Source: Cladophialophora immunda (lineage: Eukaryota > Ascomycota > Eurotiomycetes > Chaetothyriales > Herpotrichiellaceae). Taken from it: 64,000 nucleotides of DNA. Below, one piece after another: positions 53,972 through 64,000 of this stretch (position 1 is its first letter; the number at the start of each line of letters is the position of its first letter). The position numbers and the translations under genes were made by a program. The notes under the pieces were generated by a model, which worked only from the letters and a program-made list of their open reading frames with translations, did not search any database and was not told where the DNA came from. Where the stretch lies: positions 5,602,485 to 5,666,484 of the forward strand of contig NW_015622542.1 of assembly GCF_000835495.1 (NCBI RefSeq), given 5' to 3'.

Positions 53972-55207
53972 ATGAGAGGCATTGGAGGGCGACTGTTCGG
54001 CGCACATGGACACTGCTTGAGCGCAAAAATCACGCCGCAGATTCCATGTCTCAGATCGCCGATATGTCTGGTGAAGCACCGAGCCGTGTCGACGAGACAT
54101 GGCGAAAAACCCCTTGAACGGATCATCCCCAACCCAGCGGCTTCGCACTACGAGGACAAACCCGTCTATCCAGAGATTCCCGTTCAAACCTGTGTCCCGT
54201 CGACACCGATATCGAGTTGCAATCTTGCGAGCACGAGACCTGCGAAGCTCGCGACGCCGGAGCCTCTCAATCAACAAGACTACAACGGGCCCATACCCAT
54301 TGGTGACTGGGTGAGATGGTACTTCCGTCTGGGAAAATCCTATCTCGCCTTCTACAAGACGGGATTCCGGCACACCTGGCAGAACTATAAAGAGTTGAAG
54401 AAGATCCGAGGGAGGTTCGGAAACCGCAGGCTCGAGGACGTGGTGAAATATGGCGGCGGCGGCGGGGGCGCAGACCAGGCTGACGGTGCGCCAGCACCCA
54501 GTATAACCCGAGAGGAATACCAACTGGCTCTCCGCGCGCGACACGACCTGGGAAAACTCGTGCCCTTCGCCATCGTGTTCGCCATCTGCGGCGAATTCAC
54601 CCCGCTTGTCATCCTCGCGATCGGCTCCGCCGCGGTGCCGTACACGTGCCGCATCCCCAAGCAGGAACAGAACGACTTCCTCCGACCGGCCCGCATACGA
54701 CCCAAGTACACAGCACAGGTGGATCAACTACGGGGCGAAGGCGCCAGGACCGGCGCCGACCACGTACGCTGGAAGCTGGAGTTTATCGAAGCGTACCGCT
54801 TGAACGTGAACCCCTTCCTCCGCCCCGTTCCCGTGCTAGGGTCCCTGTGGCACACATTCTACTCCGGCCCGCGGCTGCGCAGGCACTGCGAAGAAGTGCT
54901 CTGCGACACCATCCTCATACGGCGCGAAGGCGGGTTCGACAGACTCCCGCCGCGCGAGGTGTTCCAGTGGAGTCTCAAGCACGGGTCGCGGAGCCTGACG
55001 GAGTACATGGATAACCAGCGACGCCGGGGCTTGCTCGTGGACCCAGAGTCGCCAGAGTTGAAGGAGATGCTGCTGCCCGTGGTCGAGGCAGAGGCGGATT
55101 ACATACTCGGGGTAGACTGGAGACGGCTCAGCCCAGAGAATCACTGGCTCTCGGTTTTCAGGCCGACGTCTGTGGCGCCCGATGATCGGCACTCTACAGA
55201 GCGGTAA
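53972..55207 (+). CDS. LETM1-like mitochondrial membrane protein
   Basis: Single exon, 411 residues. The basic, Ser/Thr-rich N terminus without acidic residues for the first 40 positions suggests a mitochondrial presequence. DWVRWYFRLGKSYLAFYK precedes a hydrophobic segment (LVPFAIVFAICGEFTPLVILAIG), then the ribosome-binding-like domain (LCDTILIRREGGFDRLPPREVFQWSLKHGSR), matching LETM1-like RBD proteins. Known homologues act in mitochondrial K+/H+ balance or membrane-ribosome contact. A Gly-rich run (KYGGGGGGADQ) interrupts the matrix-side loop. This is a core-genome type of gene and supports a cluster border before 53 kb. Confidence 0.88.
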   Translation: MRGIGGRLFGAHGHCLSAKITPQIPCLRSPICLVKHRAVSTRHGEKPLERIIPNPAASHYEDKPVYPEIPVQTCVPSTPISSCNLASTRPAKLATPEPLNQQDYNGPIPIGDWVRWYFRLGKSYLAFYKTGFRHTWQNYKELKKIRGRFGNRRLEDVVKYGGGGGGADQADGAPAPSITREEYQLALRARHDLGKLVPFAIVFAICGEFTPLVILAIGSAAVPYTCRIPKQEQNDFLRPARIRPKYTAQVDQLRGEGARTGADHVRWKLEFIEAYRLNVNPFLRPVPVLGSLWHTFYSGPRLRRHCEEVLCDTILIRREGGFDRLPPREVFQWSLKHGSRSLTEYMDNQRRRGLLVDPESPELKEMLLPVVEAEADYILGVDWRRLSPENHWLSVFRPTSVAPDDRHSTER

Positions 55208-56084
55208 GGCTGCCCCTGCGCTCATGGTATATACAGGAGAGAGGGATATCGAGGCAATCTCTCAGCTCATTTTGTCACCCTAGACGGTGGATTCTTGCCC
55301 TTCAATAAATCTCGGATTTTCTCTTTGTCGCCCCGTATCCCTTTCCTTTCAGGCTCGCAATGTGCACTTTCGCAGTCCGCCTCTGGATCTGCTATCTTTT
55401 CGGTCGAACTCCAAAAGAAGCTCGACTTCCAGATGAAAAGGGGCAAACTTCGAATTCGGCTGCTTGAATGCGTGATCTTTGAATGCCCCAGCACCGCCCT
55501 TGCCCTCCGTAACCTTGATCAGTCCCTAATCGAACCAGTGGCTGATAAGGGTTGCGCAAGATGCCATAGTGCTTAGAAGGCAGTTTGCGACCATCGAGCA
55601 GCGTTGCGCTTCTTAAGGGATGCCCTAACGCGCAGCTTCGACTGTTCAAAGAGCATCCAGACCCAGACTGGTCTACCAGTAGTTATGTCCTACAATTAGT
55701 TCTGGCACAGATGACATGTGGTCGACAAGGCTTACCGAAACATCAAAGACAGCTTATGGTAGACCAATTTCCTCGTAACGACGATTTCTCTGTTGGAATC
55801 GTCCCATTCCATTCCCGTTTTGTCTTTATTGCAGGAATGATCTCGTCGTGGATCGATACCGAGGAATGGGATATCCCCCTCACGTTCATTGGTTTCATGT
55901 AATGATTGTTCGGTGATGAGCCCAGTCCACGCTCGAGAAGCTGAAGTGGCCCGGCAGCCGATGAGCATCGCAAGATTGTGGTCCTCGCAATATATTTCGT
56001 CGTAACTTCATCATGTCCACGTGGTCACCGCGTGACGAGGCGCCGAATCAGCACCACCGTATATGCGGAGCAGATATTGTTCAC
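55208..56084. other. Convergent intergenic region, nothing supported
   Basis: An 880-nt stretch between the LETM1-like and CFEM-receptor 3' ends. A plus-strand frame at 55585-55902 (105 codons) has no known motif. Probably non-coding. Confidence 0.5.
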
Positions 56085-57746
56085 TTATTTCAGTTCAGCC
56101 ACAGTGACATTGTACGTGCACAGTTCGACCTGGTCTGAAGCGTCGTCTGCCGTCACGCGCCGGGTCGACGACCGGAACGACTTCAAGTTTGCTTTCCCGA
56201 GGCTTGATTGTGTCACAGGGCCAGGCGCAGCAGCCATATTGGGTCCCGACAGGGCGTACTCGCGGTCCCGGTCCGTGGTCGCGAGGCCGAAGTTGGGGAA
56301 GTATCGGCGGAGCACGACGCGGAGGGAGGGCATGCAGATGCAGGCGATGCCGACGTTGAACTCGAGGTCGGACCAGTATCCGAAAGGTACAAAGTCCCCT
56401 GTGTGCGAGGGTGTCAACTGGGTCAACTCTCCGCGGGACGGACCACTCTTACATGTTGGATTCCAGGTGTCGCCGATGGAGATCATGCTCCACAGGCGCA
56501 GGATGCTGACTAGAGTGATACTGTTGTGTGGGTAAGCAACATGGCATTTCGTGAGAATAGGAACCCTTACAAGAACCCGACGCAGAACATGGACATGACC
56601 TGGAACTTCTTTTTCTTGGAAAGGCTCAGGCTCCAAAGCTGCCATATCGGCAGCGCGAAGATCAAGAGGTCCAGCAGTATGTTGGTGATGGCGTGCATCA
56701 CGGCGCCGAGGTCGAAGTTGAGACACTTTCCATGTCCTGTCCCGTCCCACTGCGTCCAGGCGTAGGATATCGGGCTGCATTGGAAGATGAACAGGAACGT
56801 GAACGTGGTCCCTTGGATCAGCGTCGCCACCAACAAGGGAATCGCCACCCAACGGAGAGTCTTGGAGGGAAAGAGCTTGAGGTAGAACAGGAGAAAGGCC
56901 ACTTTGGTGGACGCCACGCCAACGGCGTAGAGGATGCCACCGATGTAGAATATCTGGGGTGGTCATCAGCAAATGCCCACGTCTACGTGACTATCACGCA
57001 GCCACATACCATTTCCACAGTCTTTGTGTTGTCAAAGGGTAGACGCCAGGTGTCTCGTCCGTATCCATAATGCCTTGCTAACCAGAAAGTCAGAAGGAAG
57101 GTCGATTGTTCCGTGGTGAAGACGTACAAATAGGGTTGCAGATGGCATTGCCAATCATCAAGACCTAGTCAAGGTCAACCACCAGGCTTGAGCAATATTG
57201 ACAACGTGGTCCGCCTCACCGTCCCGAGCCCCACGAGCACATCATCCCACCCCCATCGCACGGCGAAGTCTGGACACAGGGCTATTATCCGCGTCGCAAC
57301 CAGGCAGAGAGCCACCGCCATCGAGGTGAACGTGACGGCGCTGCTCGCTGGACCCCTATTGCGATCTGGGAAGTTGCAGCTGGTTGAGGTGACATTTTGC
57401 GCGGCCGTTGTGTATCAGCGATAACTTCCTTCGAGATACCAGTTCATTCGAAGACATACTCAATGCTTCTCGGACCGTGCAGTTGGATTGCCAACAGTCC
57501 TGCCCTAGCTCGTAGAGGCGCGAGTCTGTACAGAAGCACTGGATGCCAAACTTGCACGCGGAGAATCTGCTTGTGATGTCGGAGGTGCAATTGGCCTGGT
57601 CAGGAAGTGTTAGACTGGCGGAAAAGGATGGTGGGGTGGCTGGGGGCGAGACTTACAGTGCACTCTGAGAGTGTCAACGTCTGGCTGCACGCAGAGTGCA
57701 ACAGAGAGATAACGGCCAGAACGACAACAAAACTTCTATATGCCAT
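56085..57746 (-). CDS. CFEM-domain rhodopsin-like membrane receptor (PTH11-type)
   Basis: Eight exons: 57657-57746, 57460-57595, 57220-57365, 57128-57164, 57010-57077, 56571-56953, 56453-56520, 56085-56398; 413 residues. N-terminal signal peptide (SFVVVLAVISLLHSACS), then an extracellular CFEM domain with Cys at TLSECT, ANCTSD, FSACKFGIQCFCTD, GQDCWQSNC. Seven-TM rhodopsin-like part: AVTFTSMAVALCLVATRI, WGWDDVLVGLG, GYGRDTWRLPF, FYIGGILYAVGVASTKVAFLLFYL. The cytoplasmic tail is Ser/Arg-rich. PTH11-like receptors sense surface or host cues in plant pathogens and other fungi. The intron 2/exon 3 junction is the weakest; alternative acceptors retain more CFEM linker. Confidence 0.85.
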
Positions 57747-59018
57747 ATCAAAGACTTCTCGTTTGCCAGCCAGGTAGGAGAGACAACGGAAGCGAGAGTC
57801 GTCAAGGGCAGAGGCATAGATAAGCCCGTACTGTTATTCCATTCGGAGGATTGTCAACCTTGCAATACTGACTATTGCCCATCTCCGTCAGAGTAGAGAC
57901 GATGCCGGGGAAGAGAATAAAGACTGTTCCAGAAGTGTTTCACCTAGACAGGCGAGTCAGCGAAGCCGATAAACAACCTTCGATCCTGCGAGGGGGAACC
58001 TGGAAGCCATGCGTGCCATGTCCATATAAGCTTCTTACGTCAGGCCAGGGGACGGTACAAGTGAGGGTCTTAACCTTTGGCCCCATCCTAGTACCAAAAC
58101 CATGGCTTTATTCGAATACTTGGGAGTTATTAGTGCCATCCATGCGTGGCTGAGCGTCGGGCTATTCGTCGAAGAGAGTCAACTGTTTGATTTCGATCGA
58201 AGAGATGCTCTTGTGGGGACGGGACAGTCGGAGAGGCTCCCTCTTCAGGGGAGTTTATATTTCCGAGCACATGCAACGTCGATCTCCCACGCAATATATC
58301 ATCAAAATCTCCAACCTTCTCTCCATCACGAGTCCATTGCAGCAGAAGAGCGTGAGATGATCGATCATTTAGTTCAAGAAAGGGGCAAGAGTTAGAATGA
58401 TGTTGTCGCAAGGCTGGGCCATAGGGGGCGACGATGCGGTCAAGAATTAGTCGACTTGTGACCTTAGTCGAGAGGGACAATAGACTCATTCTCCGTAAGC
58501 CTCTGAAGGAAAGCAGGAGACAGATAAAGAGAGCGGAAAGAACTCGAACCGATCCCCAGTCAAAGCCTGAAGAAAGGTGTCGTCAGTGGCGCAGTCTCCA
58601 GCTGAGACGAAGACTGCCCGGGACCAAGATATCGTTCAACCTGGCCTGTTGGATTGCGCTCGATGAATTCAACAAGGATACGCCTGTATAAGGTTCGAGG
58701 AGACTTTGTTGTTCTTGGAGTAGAGAGTGGAGAAGAAGCCATTTGAGCAAGGCGGGTGGCACCTTGCTGATGAAGACTTGGAAGTTTGTGTGTCGGGAAA
58801 TACTCTTAGCCTCGAGGCGTCCTGCATTGAGATGAGAGTTCCATTTCTTCCATTGCAGGCGCGGTTACGGTCATGAGGCTGCACAAGAAGGACGAACAAC
58901 CAATATCTTGTTGACAGATACGTTAACGTCGTCAGATATAGCATGATCTCAAAGCTCCTGTCAAGACCTCCACGCCCACCCTCCCACTTCATCCCCATCC
59001 ACTCCCTATCCCCTCATT
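57747..59018. other. Intergenic 1.3 kb, receptor promoter
   Basis: This lies upstream of the CFEM receptor and downstream of the 2OG-Fe(II) oxygenase. Short frames on both strands (for example 58130-58489 minus) show no recognisable family. Treated as non-coding. Confidence 0.5.
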
Positions 59019-60167
59019 CTATCCCGTGACAGCAATGCCGTACGTCGCCCTCAGCCTTCCGAGCAGATGTTCGCCCGCAGTGGTCTGGCCCAACGTCTCG
59101 GCCGTGGCCGAGCCACCGCCGCTCCCGATCTGCACCTTTTGAAACGCCGCGGCGCGCTCCGAGACCGCCCGCGATGGCACGGGCACCAGAACGGTCTCGT
59201 CGGCCGGCTGGACGAACACGGCGATGGAGTATCTGTCCGTGCCGAGCGCGGCCGCCGTCGACGCGCTGGGCCGTTGCTCTAATGGCTGCTCTTCCTCAAC
59301 GAGCACGACGCGGTGCACGGTCGACTTCAACAGCCCGTTGGTCCAGAACTGCAGCAGGTCGCCAATGTTGACGACGATCGGCGGGAAATCCGGGTCGTGG
59401 TAGCCCGGGGGCGAGATGGGGACGCGGGCCCAGTTGCCGTCGTCCTGGAGGATTTCCAGCCCCGGTTGGCCCGGTCGCGTGAACAGGAGCGTGATGCTCC
59501 CGTAGTCGCTGTGCGCGCCGGCACGGATGTCTGCGTCGGCGCGGTAGTCTGTGCCGGCGGGGAGCTGGGGGTAGTAGAGCATGCGCACCGTGTAGGGTGA
59601 CTTCTCATGCGACTTCACGAACCAGTCGGCGTCCTCTATCCCCAGGCCCAACGCGATCAGGCGCAGGACCCTCGTCGCCACGGCTCTGCAGCGGGCGTGA
59701 AAGTCCCGGAGCGCGGCGTCGGCCGCGGACTCTGAGAACTGCGGCGGCAGCGGTTGACGCCACGCGCACGTGTCGGGATCCGGCTCGGCGAGGTTGAAGC
59801 ACTGCTTGAAATCGCCCCGCGCGTGGCTCTGCGGGTCCAGGTTCTCGACCTTCATGTCCACGAAGCCGCGGTTCTTGGTGATCTTGCAGGCCGCCTTTTC
59901 TGCGCCGCTGGCGCCCTTGAAGAAGCGGCTGCCGATGTCGAACACGTTCTGCACGGTCGCGGCGTCGAGATCGTAACTGCCCTGATCGCCATCATTCGCC
60001 GACGAGGAGGACGGTGAGCCAGAGATCCAGAGGAAGCCATGTTTCGCGGCCGCCTGGACAATCTCCCTCCCCAGCTCCGAGGACTCGTGGGAGATGTCGA
60101 ACAGGGGCAAATCGATCGATGACTCTGCAGCGGGAGCTGCGCCGTTTGCGACCGACACTGCAGGCAT
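59019..60167 (-). CDS. 2-oxoglutarate/Fe(II) oxygenase, IPNS-like
   Basis: Single exon, 382 residues from the ATG at 60167 (MPAVSVANG), preferred because a TATATA element lies 80 nt upstream; an in-frame ATG at 60230 would add 21 residues. N-terminal DIOX_N-like LPLFDISHESSELGREI and GFLWISG; double-stranded beta-helix core with Fe ligands HSDYGS (His and Asp) and STVHRVVL (distal His), and the 2-oxoglutarate Arg in DRYSIAVF. It resembles isopenicillin-N-synthase-like proteins widespread in fungi, most of unknown substrate. GC content is clearly higher than in flanking non-coding DNA. No partner genes of a beta-lactam pathway are present, so penicillin chemistry is not implied. Confidence 0.9.
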   Translation of the reverse strand: MPAVSVANGAAPAAESSIDLPLFDISHESSELGREIVQAAAKHGFLWISGSPSSSSANDGDQGSYDLDAATVQNVFDIGSRFFKGASGAEKAACKITKNRGFVDMKVENLDPQSHARGDFKQCFNLAEPDPDTCAWRQPLPPQFSESAADAALRDFHARCRAVATRVLRLIALGLGIEDADWFVKSHEKSPYTVRMLYYPQLPAGTDYRADADIRAGAHSDYGSITLLFTRPGQPGLEILQDDGNWARVPISPPGYHDPDFPPIVVNIGDLLQFWTNGLLKSTVHRVVLVEEEQPLEQRPSASTAAALGTDRYSIAVFVQPADETVLVPVPSRAVSERAAAFQKVQIGSGGGSATAETLGQTTAGEHLLGRLRATYGIAVTG

Positions 60168-61071
60168 GGTCACTGTCGAGAAAGTGGCTACCGTAGCTCT
60201 CGGAGTAGTCGAGCCTGGGGTTTGTTTCATTAGGCGGCACGTTGGGTATATAAGAAGCTGTCACACCAGATCAGCGACGGAAACGATTTTCGTAACCCAC
60301 TTTCGACGCTCGGGACCGACCGATGGAGTAGCTTTTGTCGCTTGGAATGGGCAATTCTCCCATTGGCCGCCCGCAGACGATAACAGACCCGGCGAGCCGG
60401 CAATCTGCGTCGCTAAGGCTGATAAGGGCTGCAATAGCCTGGATCTTGCACGTACGCGATTGCCTGTTCACGCTGTATGAAATGCTGGCACATCGTCTTG
60501 TTGCAAGAGACCCGTACGAAAAGGAACCAATATCGTCTAGCGCCGTGAGAGAAGCACATATTCCATCAATCAATCAACACTTCCAATCCTGCAGCTCTGA
60601 TTCGAAGACGGGGGAGGCTGTCGGGATCGAAAAGCCTGAATCGACCACATGCTATGCGCGAGATTGCCTAGGTGTACTGACTTCAGCGTCGAAAGAGCAT
60701 CATGTGTGAGCTCAAAGGTCTGTAAGATTCATGCAGACGAGAAAGCAAGAAGCAGGCTGCGCGCGCAGAACCGTGCCTTTGCACAGCTGGCTAGTATGTA
60801 GGTTACCTACCATCGTTTCCATTGCTCTGTACAGTTTCAGGGGCATCTCCCAAATTTGCTTTCAGCCTCTTCCTGCCTGCCTCCAGGACTGTGCAATCTT
60901 GCAGACAAACTGTTGCCCGCTCGTTCGGACTGGAAATATTCCTCCACGCGGTATGCTTCCCAAAGCTGCTCTGCCCTTTCTCGACGTGTTGCCAATTTGT
61001 CACATTAAACGCTCAGAACACCAAAAAATCGAGCTTTCCAACTCGAAATATCTCTTCAAAGCCAAAGCACT
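60168..61071. other. Intergenic, 2OG-oxygenase promoter
   Basis: About 900 nt between the 2OG-Fe(II) oxygenase start and the WD40 gene 3' end. TATATA at 60247-60252 may serve the oxygenase. Plus-strand frames here are antisense shadows or unsupported. Confidence 0.5.
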
Positions 61072-64000
61072 TCACCTCGCTGGTCCCAGCAAAGTTGGCA
61101 TCTGCAGATTGCATATCCACACCTTTCCAGTCCTTACTCCCATGCCGATCATACTTCCTGAGATGACTGAACGAAGTGGCCGATACTCATGCGGTAGCCA
61201 AAGAATGTTTTCTGAGTTATATGTGATCCACTCTCTATTTGAGCTCAGGCCCAAGCCTCGATATTGCGGATTTTGAGGCTCCGTTTTGACGAGTGCTGTG
61301 GTTGAAGCCGAGCATGTATTGAGAGCAATAGCGCCAATGTCAGTGTAAAGGTACAAGGCCGTACTGTCGAACGAAATTTTGTTGAGCCATCTGCCGATGT
61401 TGAACGTTTGCAGGCACTCACCGCTGACGGCGTTCCAGATTCGCACTGTGCGGTCGTACGTGGCCGCCGCAAGGCGAGTTGAGTCGGGCGAAAAGGCCAG
61501 CGACGAAGAGCCAACGTCGCAGTCCTCGAGCATCTCCTGGCACTCGCCACTGCCAACATCCAAGATCCGGACCATGAGCTGGGTCCCCGCCGCGCGCTGG
61601 ATCCCCAACGCGAGCCGGCTCCAATCGTGTGAGAACGCTGCCGACGAGAGGTAGTTTGGACCGTGTGACAAGGCGGTCGTACGGTTGTACTCAAATGTCA
61701 CCAAGCACTCACCGCTACGGACGTCCCAGATTCGCACTACACCGTCGAATGACGCTGAAGCGAGCCGTGTCGAATCGTGAGAGAACTCAACCCAACCAAC
61801 ATCGCTACTATGGCCCTTGAGTGTTACCACACACTCGCCACTATATATATCCCAGATCTTAACCATATCGTCACGCGACCCTGACGCTAGTCGAGCTCCG
61901 TCGGGTGAGAAGGTAATAGTGTTGACGGTCCTGCTATGGCCCTGAAGCGTCTGTATACAATCGCCGCTAGATGAGTCCCAGATTCTGACTGCACAGTCCC
62001 ATGACGCCGACGCCAGCCTTACCAAGTCTGGGGAGAATGCCAATGAAGTGAGAAAGACGCTGTGGTGCTTGACCGTCTGATTACCATAAGCGCTCTTGGT
62101 GTCCCAAATTCTGACCGTGCCATCCAGTGATGCTGACGCCAGGCGAGTTCCATCGGGTGAGAATGTAACCGAGCTGACTGAGCTGTTGTGGCCTTCGAAC
62201 GTCTGTAGACACTCGTAACGCTTCGTATCCCAAATTTTGATCGTTCCATCAACCGTTCCTAAGACCATCTGGGTCCCTTCTGGCGAGAAGGCTATAGACA
62301 ATGCTGGGAGTTTGTCCTTCAGTTGTCGGACGTGCTCACCACTGTCAACATTCCAGATGTTGATTATGCCATCGCGCGACGCAGACACCAGCAATTTTCC
62401 GTCATGCGAAAAAGCCAGTGCGGAGACCACACCAATATGATGGCCCCTAAGTGTCTGCAAGCACTGGCCGCCGGTTGAATCCCAGATTTTGATCGTCCCA
62501 TCGGATGCCGAAGCAAGTTTGGCTCCGTCAAATGAGAGAGCAGCAGAATAGAGCTGGGAATGATGCTCAAGAATCAGAACGCACATGCCGTTGCTCGTAT
62601 TCCAGATCCTAACCGCATCGCCGTTTTGAAACGCCACGAAATGGCACCCATCAGGTGAGAATGCCACTCGATGGGCACGGGGTGTGTAAATCTTGTGAAT
62701 CTTGAGAGTTTGTATGCACTTGCCGTTGTCAGCATCCCATCTCTTAATAGTGCCGTCATCTGATGCTGACGCTAGTAGTGCCGACTTTTTAGAGAAAGCC
62801 ACGGCAGCAACGCCGCCACTATGTTCCGTTAATGTTTGAACACACTGTACGCGACCAAGGTCCCAAATCTTAATCGTGCCCTCGTCTGATGCTGATGCTA
62901 ACTTTTCTCCGCCAGCTGAGAACGCCACTGCGTTCACACGTTCTGTGTGGCCCTCGAGCGTATGCAGGCACGCACTCCATTTGTCTCCTACTGGCGGCTT
63001 GATCTCAACATCTCGTGGCTCTTCAGTCCTGAAATGACGCCTAATCAGGCTTCCGCTTGGACTAAATGTGAGTGCAGAGTAATATGCCTGGAGAGGGCTG
63101 GTCTCTATTGCCTGCTTATTATACAGGATAAATCGTCGGGCGTCTGTACATAGCTCGGCAAGTTCGGAAGCACCGGGTCTCCCCTAATGAAGTTAGTGAG
63201 AACCATTAGGTATCTACATGATACTGGTATCTAGATCTTACCTGCGTGAGTGCCTCAAGTTTCTCCACTGAAAGAACTCCCTTTGACATGCTCTTGCAAA
63301 GACTCAGTGCCTCGAGCCAGTAGAGATATTTCTCCTTCACGAACAAATCTACCGAGCCTCCATCCTGCAGGTCGACGTTGCAATCTGTACACTCGGGAGA
63401 CTCCCACTCCCAGAGATGATCAACCCAGTACAGACAGGAATAGCGACATGCTGCCAGTGGGTCAGGATTTCGTCGTTGAACATGCTCAATCGGGTACCCT
63501 GGTCGGCCCAGGTCATAGACATCCCTTCGCAACATTCTGGACATGACTCGAAGCGATCTTGAGAAAATATGTTGGTGCATCTCTTTCATTCCATGGGAAA
63601 AGATCTCAGCGGAAGCCTTTTCGAGTAGATAATCTTTCGCTGACTGGTGCACAAAGTAGATGGTGTCGTTACGAATCGCAAGGAAAGAACCACATAGGCC
63701 AATCATCTCCTCCAAGGACTGCCGATCGTCGGACACACTCTCGAGTAGCTCTATAAGGGACGATAATTCGAACAGGGTGATCGGTTCGTATGTGGCTGAG
63801 ACCAAGGCAAGGATTCGCTTACAGAGTTCGGAGCCTTCTGATTCGGATATTTGTCTCATCATTCGTCCATAAAAGGAATCAAGTCCGGGTGGAAACATTT
63901 TCAAGCTCGTACGAACCAACGCCCGGGGGGTGTTCTGGAGCCTTTGACAAACCAAAGCGACCCAAAGGAAAGTGTCGTTTGCATTCAAGGATAGATACCC
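61072..64000 (-). CDS. NACHT-WD40 (NLR-like, HET-E type) protein, partial
   Basis: The 5' end lies beyond the right edge. Two exons in view: 63242-64000 and 61072-63183, joined by a GTAAGA...TTAG intron in phase 0 (LTQ|GRPGASELAEL). The first part is the helical region after a NACHT domain: DTFLWVALVCQRLQN, FPPGLDSFYGRMMRQI, FVHQSAKDYLLEKA. The second carries about 12 WD40 repeats, each ending in a variant of TIKIWD, with SASxDGT blades of 39-42 residues. Such proteins are STAND NTPases of fungal innate immunity and heterokaryon incompatibility: the WD40 propeller senses, the unseen N-terminal domain would be the effector. The repeats are diverged, so a concerted-evolution type like HET-E is not evident. 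Confidence 0.92.

Noticed and set aside
54428..54500. Frameshift in the LETM1-like gene at the glycine run
   Set aside because: The frame continues through the GGC repeat into conserved membrane and RBD segments, so it is a low-complexity loop rather than a break.
59019..60167. Isopenicillin N synthase of a beta-lactam cluster
   Set aside because: The protein has only general 2OG-Fe(II) motifs, and no ACV synthetase or acyltransferase gene is nearby.
60731..61276. 181-codon plus-strand gene
   Set aside because: Its 3' third lies antisense to the WD40 coding region, and the rest has no recognisable composition or motif.
1..64000. CRISPR array, tRNA, rRNA or bacterial mobile element
   Set aside because: No regularly spaced repeats, cloverleaf-compatible sequences, rRNA segments or transposase motifs were seen; the DNA is fungal nuclear.

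Overview
The window is nuclear DNA of a filamentous ascomycete (Pezizomycotina). Protein genes are broken by many short introns (about 45-110 nt, GT-AG with CTGAC-like branch sites). The gene families are typical of this group: Zn2Cys6 and C2H2 regulators with the fungal-specific domain, TRI12-type transporters, a CFEM/rhodopsin-like receptor, a NACHT-WD40 protein and fungal P450s. The species cannot be fixed from sequence alone. All exon coordinates are manual splice predictions; almost every one was checked for phase and conserved protein motifs.

Region 1 (1-37.1 kb) looks like a catabolic gene cluster. It holds two short-chain dehydrogenases, two 556-residue 4CL-like acyl-CoA ligases, three Zn2Cys6-family regulators (one without its DNA-binding domain), a VOC/glyoxalase protein, a SnoaL-like protein, a PRISE-type reductase, a P450, two TRI12-type MFS transporters, an AtuA-like protein, an ACAD10/11-type kinase, an acyl-CoA dehydrogenase and a Baeyer-Villiger monooxygenase. 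Most lie head to head as divergent pairs. I see no polyketide synthase, NRPS or terpene synthase, so breakdown or detoxification of a cyclic/terpenoid or aromatic substrate fits better than synthesis. The proposed route is ketone formation (SDR/P450), ring expansion (BVMO), lactone opening to a hydroxy acid, CoA ligation, phosphorylation of the hydroxyl by the kinase, elimination through the dehydrogenase, then beta-oxidation. Five of these enzymes end in PTS1-like tripeptides (PKL twice, SML twice, TRL), which hints at peroxisomes.

Region 2 (37.1-39.2 kb) is a 2 kb stretch with no supportable gene. Region 3 (39.2-50 kb) has a C2H2 regulator with a GC-AG intron, a glutathione S-transferase, a second SnoaL-like protein, a decayed DAL5-type transporter, a second P450 and an epoxide-hydrolase-like enzyme; it may be a second cluster or an extension of the first. 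Region 4 (50-64 kb) looks more like general genome: secreted histidine phosphatase, DAO-type flavoenzyme, LETM1-like mitochondrial protein, CFEM-rhodopsin receptor, 2OG-Fe(II) oxygenase and a NACHT-WD40 protein that runs off the right edge.

The most striking sequence details are a 6-nt microexon encoding the core of the BVMO fingerprint, an acyl-CoA dehydrogenase intron whose expected acceptor AG is absent, a regulator paralogue lacking its zinc cluster, and the shared C-terminal tripeptides.
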